From: Pantoea sp. RIT-PI-b
Lineage (GTDB): Bacteria > Pseudomonadota > Gammaproteobacteria > Enterobacterales > Enterobacteriaceae
Assembly: GCF_001187905.1 (NCBI RefSeq)
Contig: NZ_LGIS01000020.1
Span: 124,001 to 188,000, forward strand
Direction of reading: 5' to 3'
DNA: 64,000 nucleotides
The translations under genes were made by a program, and so were the position numbers. The notes below the pieces were generated by a model. That model saw nothing but the letters and a program-made list of their open reading frames with translations, was not told the DNA's origin and made no database searches. Of the stretch, positions 11,595 to 22,649 are shown one piece after another. The first letter of the stretch is position 1. Every line of letters starts with the position of its first letter.

Positions 11595-12923
11595 GTGCAG
11601 CAGATAGCCCGCTCTGTCGCCCTCGCATTTAATAATTTGCCGCGCCCCCACCGCGTTATGCTGGGTTCATTAACCGTAGTCACTTTGGCCGTCGCTGTAT
11701 GGCGGCCTTACGTTTATCATCCTCGTGATGTTGCGCCCATCGTGAAAACCATCGCGCTGGACAAAGACGAACTACGTACACTGTTGCCGGAAGCCAGTGA
11801 ACCGATCGATCAAACCACGGAAGAGCCGGAAGAAGATATTCCTGCTGACGACATTGATAAAGATGTCCCGGACAATCCTAACATCCACGATTACACCATC
11901 TCTTCGGGTGATACGTTAAGCAGCGCCCTGAATCAGTACGGCATTGAGCTGGGTGATATCAACGCGTTGGTAAGCAGTGATAAAGATCTGCGTAATATGC
12001 GCGTCGGTCAGCAGCTGAGCTGGACGTTGGATGCGGATGGCCAACTGCAAACCTTCAGCTGGGAAATCGATCGTCGTGAAACCCGTACTTATCAGCGTGC
12101 AGATAACGGCAGCTTTAAGATGCAGCAAGAGCTGCAAAAGGGTGAATGGCAGAACAGCGTGCTGAAGGGTGAAGTGCGCGGTAGCTTTGCTGCCAGCGCT
12201 CAACGTGCAGGCTTGAGCAGCGCTGAGACCAGTAACGTGATCAAAGCGATGCAGTGGCAGATGGATTTCCGTAAACTGCGCGCCGGCGACGATTTTAGTG
12301 TGCTGATGTCGCGTGAAATGCTCGGTGGAAAAAGTGCGCAAAGTCAGCTGCTGGGCGTACGTTTACGCTCCGGTGGCAAAGATTATTACGCTTTCCGCGC
12401 CGAAGATGGCAAGTTCTACGATCGTAATGCATCGGGTCTGGCACGCGGCTTTATGCGTTTCCCAACGGTTAAGCAGTATCGCGTTTCCTCAAACTTCAAT
12501 CCACGCCGCCTCAATCCGGTAACGGGCCGTATCGCACCCCATAAAGGTGTCGATTTTGCGCTGCCGATTGGTACGCCAGTGTTGGCCGTTGGCGATGGTG
12601 AAGTGGTCATGGCGAAGAACGGCGGCGCTGCCGGTAACTACGTAGCGATTCGTCATGGTCGTCAGTATATGACGCGTTACATGCATCTGAGCAAAGCGCT
12701 AGTTAAACCGGGGCAAAAAGTGAAGCGTGGCGATCGCATTGCGCTTTCAGGTAACACCGGACGTTCGACCGGTCCACATCTGCACTACGAAGTGTGGATC
12801 AATAACCAGGCGGTGAACCCACTGACGGCGAAGTTGCCGCGCATGGAAGGCCTGACAGGTAAAGATCGCAGCACGTATATGGCGCAAGTCAAAACCTGGT
12901 TGCCGCAGTTAACGTTGAAATAA
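11595..12923 (+). CDS. mepM: murein DD-endopeptidase MepM
   Basis: The 442-residue protein has an N-terminal signal anchor (about residues 20-38), an acidic linker, a LysM-like domain (YTISSGDTLSSAL near residues 97-140), an OapA-type region, and a C-terminal M23 metallopeptidase domain with HKGVDFALPIGTP and GPHLHYEVW zinc ligands. It cuts D-Ala-mDAP cross-links to allow wall growth. The start is GTG at 11595. Confidence 0.95.
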   Translation: MQQIARSVALAFNNLPRPHRVMLGSLTVVTLAVAVWRPYVYHPRDVAPIVKTIALDKDELRTLLPEASEPIDQTTEEPEEDIPADDIDKDVPDNPNIHDYTISSGDTLSSALNQYGIELGDINALVSSDKDLRNMRVGQQLSWTLDADGQLQTFSWEIDRRETRTYQRADNGSFKMQQELQKGEWQNSVLKGEVRGSFAASAQRAGLSSAETSNVIKAMQWQMDFRKLRAGDDFSVLMSREMLGGKSAQSQLLGVRLRSGGKDYYAFRAEDGKFYDRNASGLARGFMRFPTVKQYRVSSNFNPRRLNPVTGRIAPHKGVDFALPIGTPVLAVGDGEVVMAKNGGAAGNYVAIRHGRQYMTRYMHLSKALVKPGQKVKRGDRIALSGNTGRSTGPHLHYEVWINNQAVNPLTAKLPRMEGLTGKDRSTYMAQVKTWLPQLTLK

Positions 12924-12944
12924 CGCATCATTGTGCGCAGACGG

Positions 12945-12976
12945 AAAAAACCGACGGATTCTTCGTCGGTTTTTTG
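12945..12976. terminator. terminator after mepM
   Basis: CCGACG and CGTCGG arms (12951-12956 and 12964-12969) are flanked by A6 and T6, a bidirectional-looking intrinsic terminator 20 bases after the mepM stop. Confidence 0.85.
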
Positions 12977-13049
12977 CTATCTGGCGCATGAAGATTGCAA
13001 ATTTAATCATCGTCACTATTATTGACCGGTCATTGACAGAGGCGAGTGC

Positions 13050-14027
13050 ATGGAAACCCGAAAGAAAAATAACAGTGAGTTTATTCCCGTTTTTCAACGT
13101 TCATTTTTAAAGCCGAAATACTGGGGCAGCTGGTTAGCGGTTGGCGCGCTGGCTGGTATGGCATTACTTCCCGCCAGCGTGCGCGATCCGATTCTGGGCG
13201 GATTGGGCAAGTTCGCCGGTAAGCTGGCGAAAAGTGCGCGGCGTCGTGCGCTGATCAATCTCTACTATTGCCTGCCGGAACTGAGTGAGGCGCAGCGCGA
13301 AGAGATTGCTGATCGTATGTTTGCTACTGCACCGCAGGCGATGGCCATGATGGCCGAGCTGGGCCTGCGCAATCCTGAGCATGTGCGTAAGCGTGTTGAG
13401 TGGCACGGTAGGGAAATTATCGAGCAACTGCAGGCAAATAAAGAAAACGTCATTTTCTTAGTGCCGCACGGTTGGGGCGTGGATATTCCGGCTATGCTGC
13501 TGGCGTCTGAAGGCCAAATGATGGCGGCAATGTTCCATAACCAAAGCGATCCGTTAATGGATTACCTATGGAACACGGTGCGGCGTCGCTTTGGCGGTCG
13601 CATGCATGCACGCAATGATGGCATCAAGCCGTTTATCGCGTCCGTACGTCAGGGATATTACGGCTATTATCTGCCCGACCAGGATCACGGCGCAGAACAT
13701 AGTGAGTTTGTCGATTTCTTTGCTACTTACAAAGCCACATTGCCTGCCGTTGGGCGCCTGATGAAAGTGTGCCGCGCGCGCGTGGTGCCGTTATTCCCAG
13801 TGTATAACAGCAAAACTCATCGTCTGGAAATCTATGTGCGTCCACCTATGGACGATCTGCTGGATGCCGATGACCACACATTGGCACGCCGTATGAATGA
13901 AGAAGTGGAAGTCTTCGTGCGTCCACATCCTGAACAGTACACGTGGATTTTGAAGCTGCTAAAAACGCGCAAGGAGGGAGATATTGAACCTTATGCGCGT
14001 AACGATCTTTATCCACGCAAGAAATAA
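13050..14027 (+). CDS. lpxM: lipid A acyltransferase LpxM (MsbB)
   Basis: The 325-residue lysophospholipid acyltransferase-like protein has an N-terminal hydrophobic anchor and the HGWGVD catalytic H-x4-D motif near residues 138-143. A second motif reads [16 protein letters not shown]. LpxM adds the last acyl chain (usually myristate) to Kdo2-lipid A at the inner membrane. The zinc, wall and lipid A gene order matches E. coli. Confidence 0.95.
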   Translation: METRKKNNSEFIPVFQRSFLKPKYWGSWLAVGALAGMALLPASVRDPILGGLGKFAGKLAKSARRRALINLYYCLPELSEAQREEIADRMFATAPQAMAMMAELGLRNPEHVRKRVEWHGREIIEQLQANKENVIFLVPHGWGVDIPAMLLASEGQMMAAMFHNQSDPLMDYLWNTVRRRFGGRMHARNDGIKPFIASVRQGYYGYYLPDQDHGAEHSEFVDFFATYKATLPAVGRLMKVCRARVVPLFPVYNSKTHRLEIYVRPPMDDLLDADDHTLARRMNEEVEVFVRPHPEQYTWILKLLKTRKEGDIEPYARNDLYPRKK

Positions 14028-14029
14028 GA

Positions 14030-14051
14030 AAAGGGGCCGTTTGGCCCCTTT
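14030..14051. terminator. bidirectional terminator between lpxM and mdfA-like gene
   Basis: AAAGGGGCC/GGCCCCTTT with a GTTT loop lies exactly in the 25-base gap between two convergent genes. Confidence 0.85.
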
Positions 14052-14052
14052 C

Positions 14053-15288
14053 TCATTCTACCTCTGCGACATGACTGCGACGTTTACGTTCCCGCAGGAA
14101 CAGCGTCACCAGCGCAAACCACAGCACGCCAGCCGCAAAGTTAATGCCGCTAAACCAGGGGGTTCCGCCGCTGAAGTAGCCACTTTTTGCCAGTTCAATG
14201 CCGATCGCTAACGTCAGAATACTGATCATGCCAAGCATCGCCGCAACGCTGCCTTTGCCTTCATTACTGGAGTAGAGCGTCAGGCGATACAGACCGGCGT
14301 TTACCATGCCTGCGCCAAATGCGTACAGGCTTAAACCGGCGGTGAGCAGCAAATAAGTATGGCTGTCGAGCAGATTGGCCAGCAGTGAAATGCTTAGACC
14401 AATCAGAATTGGCCAGGCGGCAAATTTCACCGGTTGCTCAATGGGTACGCGACCCGCCAATTTACCCAGCGTGATATTGCCGGCAATCATTGCCAGAAAT
14501 ACCGGCAGCTGTAGCAGCGCGTACTGCATCCGCGATAATCCTTCATCGTGCATTAAAATTACTGGCGAAAGCGCCACCCACGTGAGGATCGGGATAAATA
14601 CCAGGCCGATCGCGAACGATCCGTACATCACCTGGCGATCGCGTGCTAAGCGGGCATAGCCGCGCGCCAGGGTCGGCAGGGCGATAGAGTGGCTGCGGTC
14701 GCCAGCGGTTTCGGGCATTACGCGCCACAACAGGGCAAAAGCAACCACGCTGCAAATGGCAAACAGCCAAAACATGCTGCGCCACTCGCCAACGGTAAGC
14801 CACGCCGCACCGGCAAGTGGTCCCGCTAAAGGTGCCAGCAGCGCAACGTTAGCCATCAGCGCCATCATGCGTACCGCCAGGGCTTCCGCAAAAGCTTCCT
14901 GCACTGCCGCGTAGCTGACTGCGCCAATGAAGCACAGGCTAATGCCCTGAATGAAGCGTAGCGCGACGAACTCTTCAATGCTGCTAACCCAGGTGGTCAG
15001 AATGCAGGCGGCTGCAAAGAACAGAATGCCAAACAGTAATACCGGGCGGCGGCCATATTTGTCAGAAAGCGGGCCCAGCAGCCATTGCAGTACCACGCCG
15101 CCCATGAGATAGGCGGTCAGCGAAGTGGATACCCATTCGGGGCCGACGCTGAATTCAGAGGTAACCAGCAGCATGCCGGGCTGAATCATGTCATGCGCGA
15201 TATAGGTCGCAAATTCAAACAACACCAGGGCGAGCGGAAACAGCAGCACGCGCCCGGTAAGTTGGGTTATAGGTTGATAGCGGGCCAT
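14053..15288 (-). CDS. MdfA-type multidrug efflux MFS transporter
   Basis: The 411-residue 12-TM protein aligns along its length with E. coli MdfA. The first helix keeps the essential acidic residue (LFEFATYIAHDMIQPGM, residues 23-39), loop 2-3 has GPLSDKYGRRPV, and motif C LLAPLAGPLAGAAWL is intact. It should export lipophilic cations and some neutral drugs in exchange for protons. E. coli does not carry mdfA at this locus, so the gene was gained or moved here. It may be a paralogue of a true mdfA elsewhere. Confidence 0.88.
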   Translation of the reverse strand: MARYQPITQLTGRVLLFPLALVLFEFATYIAHDMIQPGMLLVTSEFSVGPEWVSTSLTAYLMGGVVLQWLLGPLSDKYGRRPVLLFGILFFAAACILTTWVSSIEEFVALRFIQGISLCFIGAVSYAAVQEAFAEALAVRMMALMANVALLAPLAGPLAGAAWLTVGEWRSMFWLFAICSVVAFALLWRVMPETAGDRSHSIALPTLARGYARLARDRQVMYGSFAIGLVFIPILTWVALSPVILMHDEGLSRMQYALLQLPVFLAMIAGNITLGKLAGRVPIEQPVKFAAWPILIGLSISLLANLLDSHTYLLLTAGLSLYAFGAGMVNAGLYRLTLYSSNEGKGSVAAMLGMISILTLAIGIELAKSGYFSGGTPWFSGINFAAGVLWFALVTLFLRERKRRSHVAEVE

Positions 15289-15302
15289 TTGGCCTCCTTG
15301 TC

Positions 15303-15339
15303 AAAAAAATAAAAACGCGACTGCCAGGCAGTCGCGTTT
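15303..15339 (-). terminator. pykA terminator
   Basis: On the minus strand a long stem, AAACGCGACTGCC with its complement, is followed by TTTTTATTTTTTT. It lies 36 bases after the pykA stop. Confidence 0.85.
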
Positions 15340-15374
15340 GTCCATGTTGTTACAGCCGCTGTCAGACGTGCGTA

Positions 15375-16817
15375 TTAATCTACGCGCAGCACACGGCTGG
15401 TATTGGTGGTGCCGGTGGTCGACATCACGTCGCCTTGGGTGACAATCACCAGGTCGCCTGAAACGAGGAAACCTTTTTCGCGCAGCAGGTTCACTGCATC
15501 GTGCGCGGCGGCAACACCATCATTATTGCTGTCGAAAAATACTGGCGTAACGCCACGGTACAGCGCGGTTAGATTCAGCGTACGTTCGTGGCGTGACATA
15601 GCGAAGATCGGCAAACCCGAGGTGATACGTGAAGTCATCAGCGCAGTGCGGCCCGATTCAGTCATGGTGATGATGGCAGAAACCCCTTGCAGGTGGTTGG
15701 CTGCATACATCGCGGACATGGCAATCGCCTCTTCAACGTTATCGAACTGCACCTCAAGGCGGTGCTTAGAAACGTTAACGCTCGGGATTTTTTCTGCACC
15801 AAGGCACACTTTTGCCATCGCTGACACGGTTTCTGCCGGATATTGACCCGCTGCGGTTTCTGCTGACAGCATCACCGCATCCGTACCATCCAGCACGGCG
15901 TTTGCCACGTCCATGACTTCTGCACGCGTAGGCATTGGATTGGTGATCATCGATTCCATCATCTGCGTCGCGGTAATGATGGTGCGGTTCAGCTGGCGCG
16001 CGCGACGAATCAAGGCTTTCTGAATACCGACCAGTTCAGGATCGCCAATCTCAACGCCCAGGTCACCACGCGCCACCATCACCACGTCAGAAGCCAGGAT
16101 GATGTCATCCATCGCTTCCTGCGAGGCAACCGCTTCAGCACGTTCAACTTTAGCCACCAGCTTAGCGTCACAGCCTGCATCACGCGCCAGGCGACGCGCA
16201 TAATTCATATCTTCGCCATTGCGCGGGAAAGAGACGGCCAGATAATCAACGCCGATTTTGGCGGCGGTAATAATATCGACTTTGTCTTTCTCCGTCAGCG
16301 CGTCTGCTGAAAGACCGCCGCCGAGTTTGTTAATGCCTTTATTGTTGGAAAGCGGGCCGCCGACGGTGACTTCGGTGAACACTTTTACGCCCTGAACTTC
16401 CAATACTTTCAACTGAACACGACCATCATCCAGCAGCAGGATATCGCCCGGTACCACGTCTTCTGGCAGGCCTTTATAGTCGATACCGACTTTCTCTTTA
16501 TCGCCTTCGCCTTTGCTCAAATCGGCATCTAACAGGAAACGATCGCCGACGTTGAGGAATACTTTGCCTTCTTTGAAGGTCGATACGCGAATTTTAGGAC
16601 CCTGCAGGTCACCCAGAATCGCCACGTGGCGGCCAAGTTTTGCGGCAATTTCACGCACTTTATTGGCACGCTGCTGATGATCTTCTGGGGTGCCGTGGGA
16701 GAAGTTGAGTCGTACAACGTTTGCACCTGCCGCGATGATTTTTTCGAGGTTGTTGTCGCGATCGGTAGCTGGGCCGAGGGTTGTAACGATCTTGGTTCTT
16801 CTGAGACGTCTGGACAT
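15375..16817 (-). CDS. pykA: pyruvate kinase II
   Basis: The 480-residue enzyme matches E. coli PykA along its length, starting [16 protein letters not shown]. The active-site stretch [11 protein letters not shown] and the ribosome site GGAG 7-9 bases before this ATG support this start over one 18 bases upstream. PykA converts PEP and ADP to pyruvate and ATP and is activated by AMP. It lies downstream of hexR on the same strand, with its own 107-base upstream region. Confidence 0.97.
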   Translation of the reverse strand: MSRRLRRTKIVTTLGPATDRDNNLEKIIAAGANVVRLNFSHGTPEDHQQRANKVREIAAKLGRHVAILGDLQGPKIRVSTFKEGKVFLNVGDRFLLDADLSKGEGDKEKVGIDYKGLPEDVVPGDILLLDDGRVQLKVLEVQGVKVFTEVTVGGPLSNNKGINKLGGGLSADALTEKDKVDIITAAKIGVDYLAVSFPRNGEDMNYARRLARDAGCDAKLVAKVERAEAVASQEAMDDIILASDVVMVARGDLGVEIGDPELVGIQKALIRRARQLNRTIITATQMMESMITNPMPTRAEVMDVANAVLDGTDAVMLSAETAAGQYPAETVSAMAKVCLGAEKIPSVNVSKHRLEVQFDNVEEAIAMSAMYAANHLQGVSAIITMTESGRTALMTSRITSGLPIFAMSRHERTLNLTALYRGVTPVFFDSNNDGVAAAHDAVNLLREKGFLVSGDLVIVTQGDVMSTTGTTNTSRVLRVD

Positions 16818-16924
16818 GAAGGACTCCGTTAGCAAAGTATCGTGTCGCTCTCAAGTGACACGTAGTGTTCATCTATTCTATATGATCGATGGGCTGTGAT
16901 TCGACTCACATTGTGAATGTGATG

Positions 16925-17779
16925 TTAATTATTTTCCTGCACCTGCTTTTCCAGGCGCGAATCTTTCAGCGCTTCTTTGACCCGTTTCAAATTCTCACGG
17001 AAAGAGGCGCCGCGCTCAAGGGTAAACCCTGTCGCCAGAACATCCACCACGGTTAATTGTGCCAGGCGGGAAACCATCGGCAGGTAGATATCGGTATCTT
17101 CAGGCACATCCAGCGTCAATGCCAATGTGGCTTCCGCCGCCAGCGGGGAACCTGGAGAAGTGATAGCCAGCACAGTGGAAGCGTTTACACGCGCCAGGCG
17201 AGCCAGTTCTATCATATTTTTGGTGCGGCCAGTATGCGAGATGAGAACAAATACATCATTTGGTCCACTATTTATGCAACTCATGCGCTGGATCACAATA
17301 TCCTCTGACCAGATGACCGGCAGATTAAAGCGCAGAAATTTGTTGGTGGCGTCGTGTGCCACTACGGCTGACGCACCAAGGCCGAAGAAGGCGATTTTAT
17401 GTGCCTGCGTCAGGGCCTGAACAGCCTGACGAATGACCTGTGAATCGAGTTGCTGGCGGACGCGACTCAAACCCGCCAGCGCGGAATCAAATATTTTATG
17501 GCTGTAACTTTCGACACTGTCATTTTCTTCCACATCGCGGCTGACCCAGTTCGGGCTTTTGACCAGGCTCTGCGCGAGCTGCAGTTTGAAATCAGGAAAG
17601 CCGCGCGTTCCCATGCGGTGACAGAAGCGGTTTACCGTTGGTTCGCTCACCTCGGCAGCACGCGCCAGCGTGGCGATGCTGGAGTGCATCGCCTGTTGAG
17701 GCGCGGCAAGAATTTGCTCTGCCACTTTGCGTTCTGATTTACTCAGCGCGTCTAATTGCGCCTGAATCTGTTCCAGCAT
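16925..17779 (-). CDS. hexR: HexR, RpiR-family repressor of central carbon genes
   Basis: The 284-residue protein has an N-terminal RpiR-type helix-turn-helix (residues 1-77) and a SIS sugar-phosphate domain (about residues 120-260, with FGLGASAVVAHDA). HexR represses zwf, eda and related genes until it binds KDPG, the Entner-Doudoroff intermediate. It lies divergent to zwf, with a HexR operator in the shared gap. Confidence 0.94.
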   Translation of the reverse strand: MLEQIQAQLDALSKSERKVAEQILAAPQQAMHSSIATLARAAEVSEPTVNRFCHRMGTRGFPDFKLQLAQSLVKSPNWVSRDVEENDSVESYSHKIFDSALAGLSRVRQQLDSQVIRQAVQALTQAHKIAFFGLGASAVVAHDATNKFLRFNLPVIWSEDIVIQRMSCINSGPNDVFVLISHTGRTKNMIELARLARVNASTVLAITSPGSPLAAEATLALTLDVPEDTDIYLPMVSRLAQLTVVDVLATGFTLERGASFRENLKRVKEALKDSRLEKQVQENN

Positions 17780-18075
17780 GGTTTAACCTAATGAGCGTCA
17801 ATCACTTTTCAGCGTTCATCGATCAATGAAATCGCTGCCAATTGACAAGAATATACCGTGTAATAGCACCTCGCACGCAGCGGAGGACAAATGTAAACGC
17901 GAATTTTTTGCGATACTTTGATCGCTGACGTGTTTTGCCTCGACAAATATCGAAACAGAAAATGTGGCCAAATGGCACGCGACACCACACTTAACACCTT
18001 TATTACGTTCACAGTTAACGCCAGCAAAGCGCCGTGTTCGGGTTGTCCTGGCGCGGCGAAAAACGTACATTGTGC

Positions 18076-18090
18076 TGTAAGAAAATTACA
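18076..18090 (+). promoter_or_regulatory. probable HexR operator upstream of zwf
   Basis: The sequence TGTAAGAAAATTACA is a near-perfect version of the HexR palindrome (TGTAAT-N-AAATTACA), placed 61 bases before the zwf start. It predicts KDPG-responsive repression of zwf. Confidence 0.7.
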
Positions 18091-18151
18091 ATAAGGACCC
18101 GGCGTGATGAGAACGCTCAAGCCGGGTATATCCTGCAACGAGGAGAGGAAA

Positions 18152-19627
18152 ATGGCGGTTACACAAACAGCCCAGGCATGCGATCTGGTGATTTTCGGTG
18201 CCAAAGGCGATCTTGCACGCCGTAAACTGTTGCCATCACTGTATCAGCTGGAAAAAGCCGGTCAGATTCATGAAACCACTCGCATTATTGGCGTGGGACG
18301 CGCGGACTGGGACAAAGACGCGTATACCAAAGTGGTGCGTGAAGCGCTGGAAACCTTCATGAAAGAGAAGATCGATGAAGCGCTGTGGGATACGCTCAGC
18401 AGCCGTCTCGATTTTTGTAACCTCGACGTTAATGACACCTCGCATTTCACCAAACTGGGCAAAATGCTTGACCAGAAAAATCGCGTCACCATTAACTACT
18501 TCGCTATGCCACCCAGCACCTTTGGGGCGATTTGCGACGGACTGGGCGCGGCTAAGCTGAACGCCAAACCGGCGCGCGTGGTGATGGAAAAGCCGCTCGG
18601 GACGTCATTAGAAACCTCGCAAGAGATCAATGACAGCGTGGGCAAATACTTCGAAGAGAGCCAGGTCTTCCGTATTGACCACTATCTTGGTAAAGAGACG
18701 GTGCTCAACCTGCTGGCGCTGCGTTTCGCCAACTCTATCTTCGTGAATAACTGGGATAATCGCACCATCGACCACGTGCAAATCACCGTGGCAGAAGAGG
18801 TCGGCATCGAAGGCCGTTGGGGTTACTTCGACAAAGCCGGTCAGATGCGTGACATGATCCAGAACCACCTGTTACAGATCCTCACCATGATTGCCATGTC
18901 GCCGCCGTCCGATCTCAGCGCCGATGCGATTCGTGATGAGAAAGTAAAAGTGCTGCGTTCACTGCGCCGTATTGATCAGACCAACGTGCGCGATAAAACC
19001 GTGCGCGGCCAATACACCGCAGGCTTTGTGCAGGGCAAAAAAGTGCCGGGCTATCTGGAAGAAGAGGGCGCGAACAAGCAGAGCGCGACCGAAAGCTTCG
19101 TTGCCATCCGCGTGGATATCGACAACTGGCGTTGGGCTGGCGTGCCGTTCTATCTGCGCACCGGCAAACGCTTGCCGACGAAATGCTCTGAAGTGGTGGT
19201 TTACTTCAAGAATCCAGAGATGAACCTGTTCAAAGATTCGTACGCTGAGCTGCCACAGAACAAGCTGACCATTCGTCTGCAGCCGGACGAAGGCGTGGAT
19301 ATCGAAATCCTGAACAAAGTGCCGGGACTCGATCACAAGCATAAACTGCAGACCACCAAGCTGGATTTGAGCTACTCCGAAACCTTTAACCAGTCGCATC
19401 TGGCCGATGCTTACGAGCGTCTACTGCTGGAAACCATGCGCGGTATTCAGGCGCTGTTTGTCCGCCGTGACGAAGTTGAAGCGGCGTGGGGCTGGGTCGA
19501 TTCCATCATTGACGCCTGGAACGCCGATGCCGAGGCGCCGAAGCCGTATCAGGCCGGCACCTGGGGGCCGGTTGCCTCTGTCGCGATGATTACGCGCGAT
19601 GGCCGTTCCTGGAACGAGTTCGAATAA
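18152..19627 (+). CDS. zwf: glucose-6-phosphate 1-dehydrogenase
   Basis: The 491-residue enzyme starts [20 protein letters not shown], with the NADP-binding loop at the N-terminus and the substrate-binding RIDHYLGKE near residues 178-186. Only this ATG is preceded by a good ribosome site (GAGGAGAGG) and matches the E. coli N-terminus. An in-frame ATG 48 bases earlier is not needed. It opens the pentose phosphate and Entner-Doudoroff routes. eda follows directly, without edd between them. Confidence 0.98.
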   Translation: MAVTQTAQACDLVIFGAKGDLARRKLLPSLYQLEKAGQIHETTRIIGVGRADWDKDAYTKVVREALETFMKEKIDEALWDTLSSRLDFCNLDVNDTSHFTKLGKMLDQKNRVTINYFAMPPSTFGAICDGLGAAKLNAKPARVVMEKPLGTSLETSQEINDSVGKYFEESQVFRIDHYLGKETVLNLLALRFANSIFVNNWDNRTIDHVQITVAEEVGIEGRWGYFDKAGQMRDMIQNHLLQILTMIAMSPPSDLSADAIRDEKVKVLRSLRRIDQTNVRDKTVRGQYTAGFVQGKKVPGYLEEEGANKQSATESFVAIRVDIDNWRWAGVPFYLRTGKRLPTKCSEVVVYFKNPEMNLFKDSYAELPQNKLTIRLQPDEGVDIEILNKVPGLDHKHKLQTTKLDLSYSETFNQSHLADAYERLLLETMRGIQALFVRRDEVEAAWGWVDSIIDAWNADAEAPKPYQAGTWGPVASVAMITRDGRSWNEFE

Positions 19628-19640
19628 GCGCACCAAACCA

Positions 19641-19667
19641 AGCCCGCCGAATGTGCGGGCTTTTTTT
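19641..19667 (+). terminator. zwf terminator
   Basis: AGCCCGC/GCGGGCT with a 7-base loop and seven T lies 13 bases after zwf. It separates zwf from eda. Confidence 0.85.
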
Positions 19668-19814
19668 CGTCCAAAATTCATTTTTCTGAAAAGTGAACCC
19701 GGGTTTCAAAAAATTTTGATATCCGATGGACGCCGCTCCAGCCGATCTTGTATGGTAGAGCCCAATTATTGACAGCGTGGCCGTGCGCCGGGCTGATGCA
19801 ACTAAGGAAACGTG

Positions 19815-20456
19815 ATGAAGAACTGGAAAACAAGTGCTGAACAGATCCTGAAAACGGGCCCGGTCGTGCCGGTCATCGTGGTTAATAAGCTGGAACACGC
19901 GGTGCCGATGGCAAAAGCGCTGGTGGCTGGCGGCGTGCGTGTGCTGGAAGTGACACTGCGTACGCCGGTAGCGATGGATGCGCTACGTGCGATGATTAAA
20001 GAAGTGCCAGAAGCGATAGTAGGCGCTGGTACGGTGATTAACACGCAGCAGCTCAAAGAAGTCACGGATGCGGGCGCGCAGTTTGTTATCAGCCCAGGTT
20101 TGACTGAGTCGTTGCTCAAGGCAGCGGTGGAAGGTCCGGTACCCTTAATTCCAGGTATCAGCACGGTGTCAGAATTGATGACCGGTATGGATTATGGATT
20201 GCGTGAGTTCAAGTTCTTCCCGGCGGAAGCGAATGGCGGCGTAAAAGCGCTGTCGGCGATTGGTGGCCCGTTCCCACAAGTGCGTTTCTGCCCAACCGGC
20301 GGCATCTCGCCGGCCAATTATCGTGATTATCTGGCGCTGAAAAGCGTGCTGTGCATTGGCGGTTCGTGGCTGGTGCCGAATGATGCGCTGGAAACCGGTG
20401 ACTGGGAGCGGATTACGCGCCTGGCGCGTGAGGCGGTTGAAGGAGCAAGAGCGTAG
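19815..20456 (+). CDS. eda: KDPG/KHG aldolase Eda
   Basis: The 213-residue class I aldolase has EVTLRT near residues 45-50 and the Schiff-base lysine in [11 protein letters not shown] (about residue 133). It splits 2-keto-3-deoxy-6-phosphogluconate to pyruvate and glyceraldehyde 3-phosphate. The ATG at 19815 sits 6 bases after AAGGA, and a GTG immediately upstream is less likely. In E. coli the order is zwf, edd, eda. Here edd is missing from the locus. Confidence 0.95.
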   Translation: MKNWKTSAEQILKTGPVVPVIVVNKLEHAVPMAKALVAGGVRVLEVTLRTPVAMDALRAMIKEVPEAIVGAGTVINTQQLKEVTDAGAQFVISPGLTESLLKAAVEGPVPLIPGISTVSELMTGMDYGLREFKFFPAEANGGVKALSAIGGPFPQVRFCPTGGISPANYRDYLALKSVLCIGGSWLVPNDALETGDWERITRLAREAVEGARA

Positions 20457-20527
20457 CGTCATTTAACAGGTGCGCAGGGTGTGCGCACCTTACAGCTTCG
20501 GGTCGCCACGCATGGCGACCTGTTAAC

Positions 20528-21706
20528 CTAACCTTCCACTTTCACCGCTGCCGCACTGGCAACAGCACGCGCGATAGCGTCATCGGTGCTTTCTCCGGTC
20601 GCTAATGCGACACCCAAACGACGCTGACCGGCGATTTCCGGCTTACCAAACAGGCGCAGCTGCAAACCTGCACCCAGCGCGGCTTCGATATTAACAAACT
20701 GCACGTTCTGGCTGTTCAACTCCGGCAGGATAACGGCCGAAGCCGCCGGGCCATATTGACGAATGCCGCCAATTGGCAGGCCGAGGAAGGCGCGTACATG
20801 CAGCGCGAACTCCGAAAGATCCTGCGAAATCAGCGTTACCATACCGGTATCATGCGGACGCGGTGACACTTCGCTGAAGATAACCTCATCACCGCATACG
20901 AACAGCTCCACGCCGAACAGACCGTAACCGCCGAGCGCTTTCACTACCTTAGCGGCGATATCCTGTGCGCGTTGCAGCGCCAGTTCACTCATCTGCTGCG
21001 GCTGCCACGATTCACGATAATCGCCATCTTCCTGACGATGACCAATCGGTGCACAGAAGTGGATACCATCAACCGCGCTGATGGTCAGCAGGGTGATTTC
21101 GAAATCAAACTTCACCACGCCTTCGACGATAACGCGGCCCGCACCGGCGCGTCCGCCTTGCTGGGCATAATCCCAGGCTTTATCCAGTTGGCTGGCTTCG
21201 CGGATAAAGCTTTGGCCTTTCCCGGATGAGCTCATCACGGGTTTGACGATGCACGGGAATCCAATGGCATTCGTCGCAGCGACAAAGTTCGCTTTGCTAT
21301 CGGCAAACTGGTAGGTCGAGGTCGGTAGGGACAACTCTTCCGCCGCCAGACGACGAATGCCTTCGCGGTTCATGGTCAGCCGTGCAGCGCGCGCGGTGGG
21401 CACCACTTTCTGGCCTTGAGCTTCCAGTTCCAGCAGTTTTTCGGTGGCGATAGCTTCAATCTCTGGCACCACAAAGTGCGGCTGTTCTTGCGCAATCAGC
21501 GCGGCCAGCGCATCACCGTCCAGCATATTGATTACGTGGCTACGATGCGCAACGTGCATGGCGGGCGCATCGGCATAACGATCCACCGCGATCACTTCCA
21601 CACCAAGACGTTGGCACTCCAGCGCCACTTCTTTGCCTAATTCGCCTGAACCTAACAGCATGACACGCGTAGCGGCAGGGCGCAGCGCGGTTCCGAGAGT
21701 CGTCAT
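20528..21706 (-). CDS. purT: formate-dependent GAR transformylase PurT
   Basis: The 392-residue ATP-grasp enzyme has an N-terminal [20 protein letters not shown] nucleotide fold, a central [13 protein letters not shown] loop and the metal-binding [13 protein letters not shown] near residue 280. It makes formyl-GAR from formate, GAR and ATP in purine synthesis. A PurR box lies just upstream. Confidence 0.97.
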   Translation of the reverse strand: MTTLGTALRPAATRVMLLGSGELGKEVALECQRLGVEVIAVDRYADAPAMHVAHRSHVINMLDGDALAALIAQEQPHFVVPEIEAIATEKLLELEAQGQKVVPTARAARLTMNREGIRRLAAEELSLPTSTYQFADSKANFVAATNAIGFPCIVKPVMSSSGKGQSFIREASQLDKAWDYAQQGGRAGAGRVIVEGVVKFDFEITLLTISAVDGIHFCAPIGHRQEDGDYRESWQPQQMSELALQRAQDIAAKVVKALGGYGLFGVELFVCGDEVIFSEVSPRPHDTGMVTLISQDLSEFALHVRAFLGLPIGGIRQYGPAASAVILPELNSQNVQFVNIEAALGAGLQLRLFGKPEIAGQRRLGVALATGESTDDAIARAVASAAAVKVEG

Positions 21707-21744
21707 AATTTCACCTTAGCAGTCAAAATGCGCGCGCAGTATAA

Positions 21745-21760
21745 ACGAAAACGTTTGCGT
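21745..21760 (-). promoter_or_regulatory. PurR operator of purT
   Basis: On the minus strand the 16 bases read ACGCAAACGTTTTCGT, the consensus PurR site, 39 bases upstream of the purT ATG. Confidence 0.9.
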
Positions 21761-21867
21761 ACTCACGCTTTCAGCTTCATCAGGTTTGCCATACTTTTCT
21801 CGCTCTGACGTTAACTGACACAGCCTGCGGCAGCATGGTGAGCGGAAATTTAAACGGGAGTTAAACA

Positions 21868-22509
21868 ATGAGCAATTGGCTGCAGCAAATTCAATCAGTG
21901 CTGGCGAAAAAGAGTGGTGAAGGAAAATCCGGTGGATTGAGCGATATGTTGGCACCTGGCGCGTTAGGCGGTCTGGCGGGCTTGCTGGTCGGCAGCAAGT
22001 CTACGCGTAAGCTGCTGACCAAATACGGCGGCAAAGCCTTGCTGCTAGGCGGCGGAGCGGCGGCTGGTGCGCTGCTGTGGAATAAATATAAGCAGCGTAT
22101 CCGGGAAACTCATCAGGATGAGGCCGGTTTCGGCCAACTGCAAACGCCGATGGATCAACGCGCAGAACGCTTAGTGACGGCGCTGGTTTTCGCGGCAAAG
22201 AGCGACGGTCATATTGACGATGCCGAGCGCGCGGCGATTGAACAAAACATTCAACAAGCCGGTTATGGCGCACAAGCCGAAGCTTTGATTCAGCAGGCGA
22301 TGAACCGTCCGCTGGATCCTCACTGGCTGGCGGCAGATGTTAAGAACGAAGAAGAGGCGCTGGAACTCTATTTCCTAAGCTGTGCAGCCATTGATGTCGA
22401 CCACTTTATGGAGCGCAGCTATCTCTCCGCGTTAGGTGATGCGCTAAAAATTCCGCAAGATGTACGCGACGGTATCCAGCGCGATATCGACGCGGAAAAA
22501 GCCGCGTAA
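21868..22509 (+). CDS. yebE: DUF533 (YebE-like) inner-membrane protein
   Basis: The 213-residue protein has a glycine- and alanine-rich hydrophobic stretch (about residues 35-75) and a C-terminal TerB-like acidic helical domain ([21 protein letters not shown]). The function is unknown. In E. coli yebE is controlled by envelope stress. Position between purT and ptrB is as in E. coli. Confidence 0.88.
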   Translation: MSNWLQQIQSVLAKKSGEGKSGGLSDMLAPGALGGLAGLLVGSKSTRKLLTKYGGKALLLGGGAAAGALLWNKYKQRIRETHQDEAGFGQLQTPMDQRAERLVTALVFAAKSDGHIDDAERAAIEQNIQQAGYGAQAEALIQQAMNRPLDPHWLAADVKNEEEALELYFLSCAAIDVDHFMERSYLSALGDALKIPQDVRDGIQRDIDAEKAA

Positions 22510-22517
22510 TCTGCTGC

Positions 22518-22545
22518 AAAGGCTGCGTTCGCAGCCTTTATTTTT
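22518..22545 (+). terminator. yebE terminator
   Basis: AAAGGCTGC/GCAGCCTTT with a GTTC loop and an AT-rich tail follows the yebE stop by 8 bases. Confidence 0.8.
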
Positions 22546-22649
22546 GCTGGTTGGTTTATCCTGCGCTGGGTGATGATGCTTGCAGCTTGGCATCACGCGC
22601 GATTAGTGCCACGCTTGCTGGATATTGTCTTTCAGGGAGAAGAGCCTAA

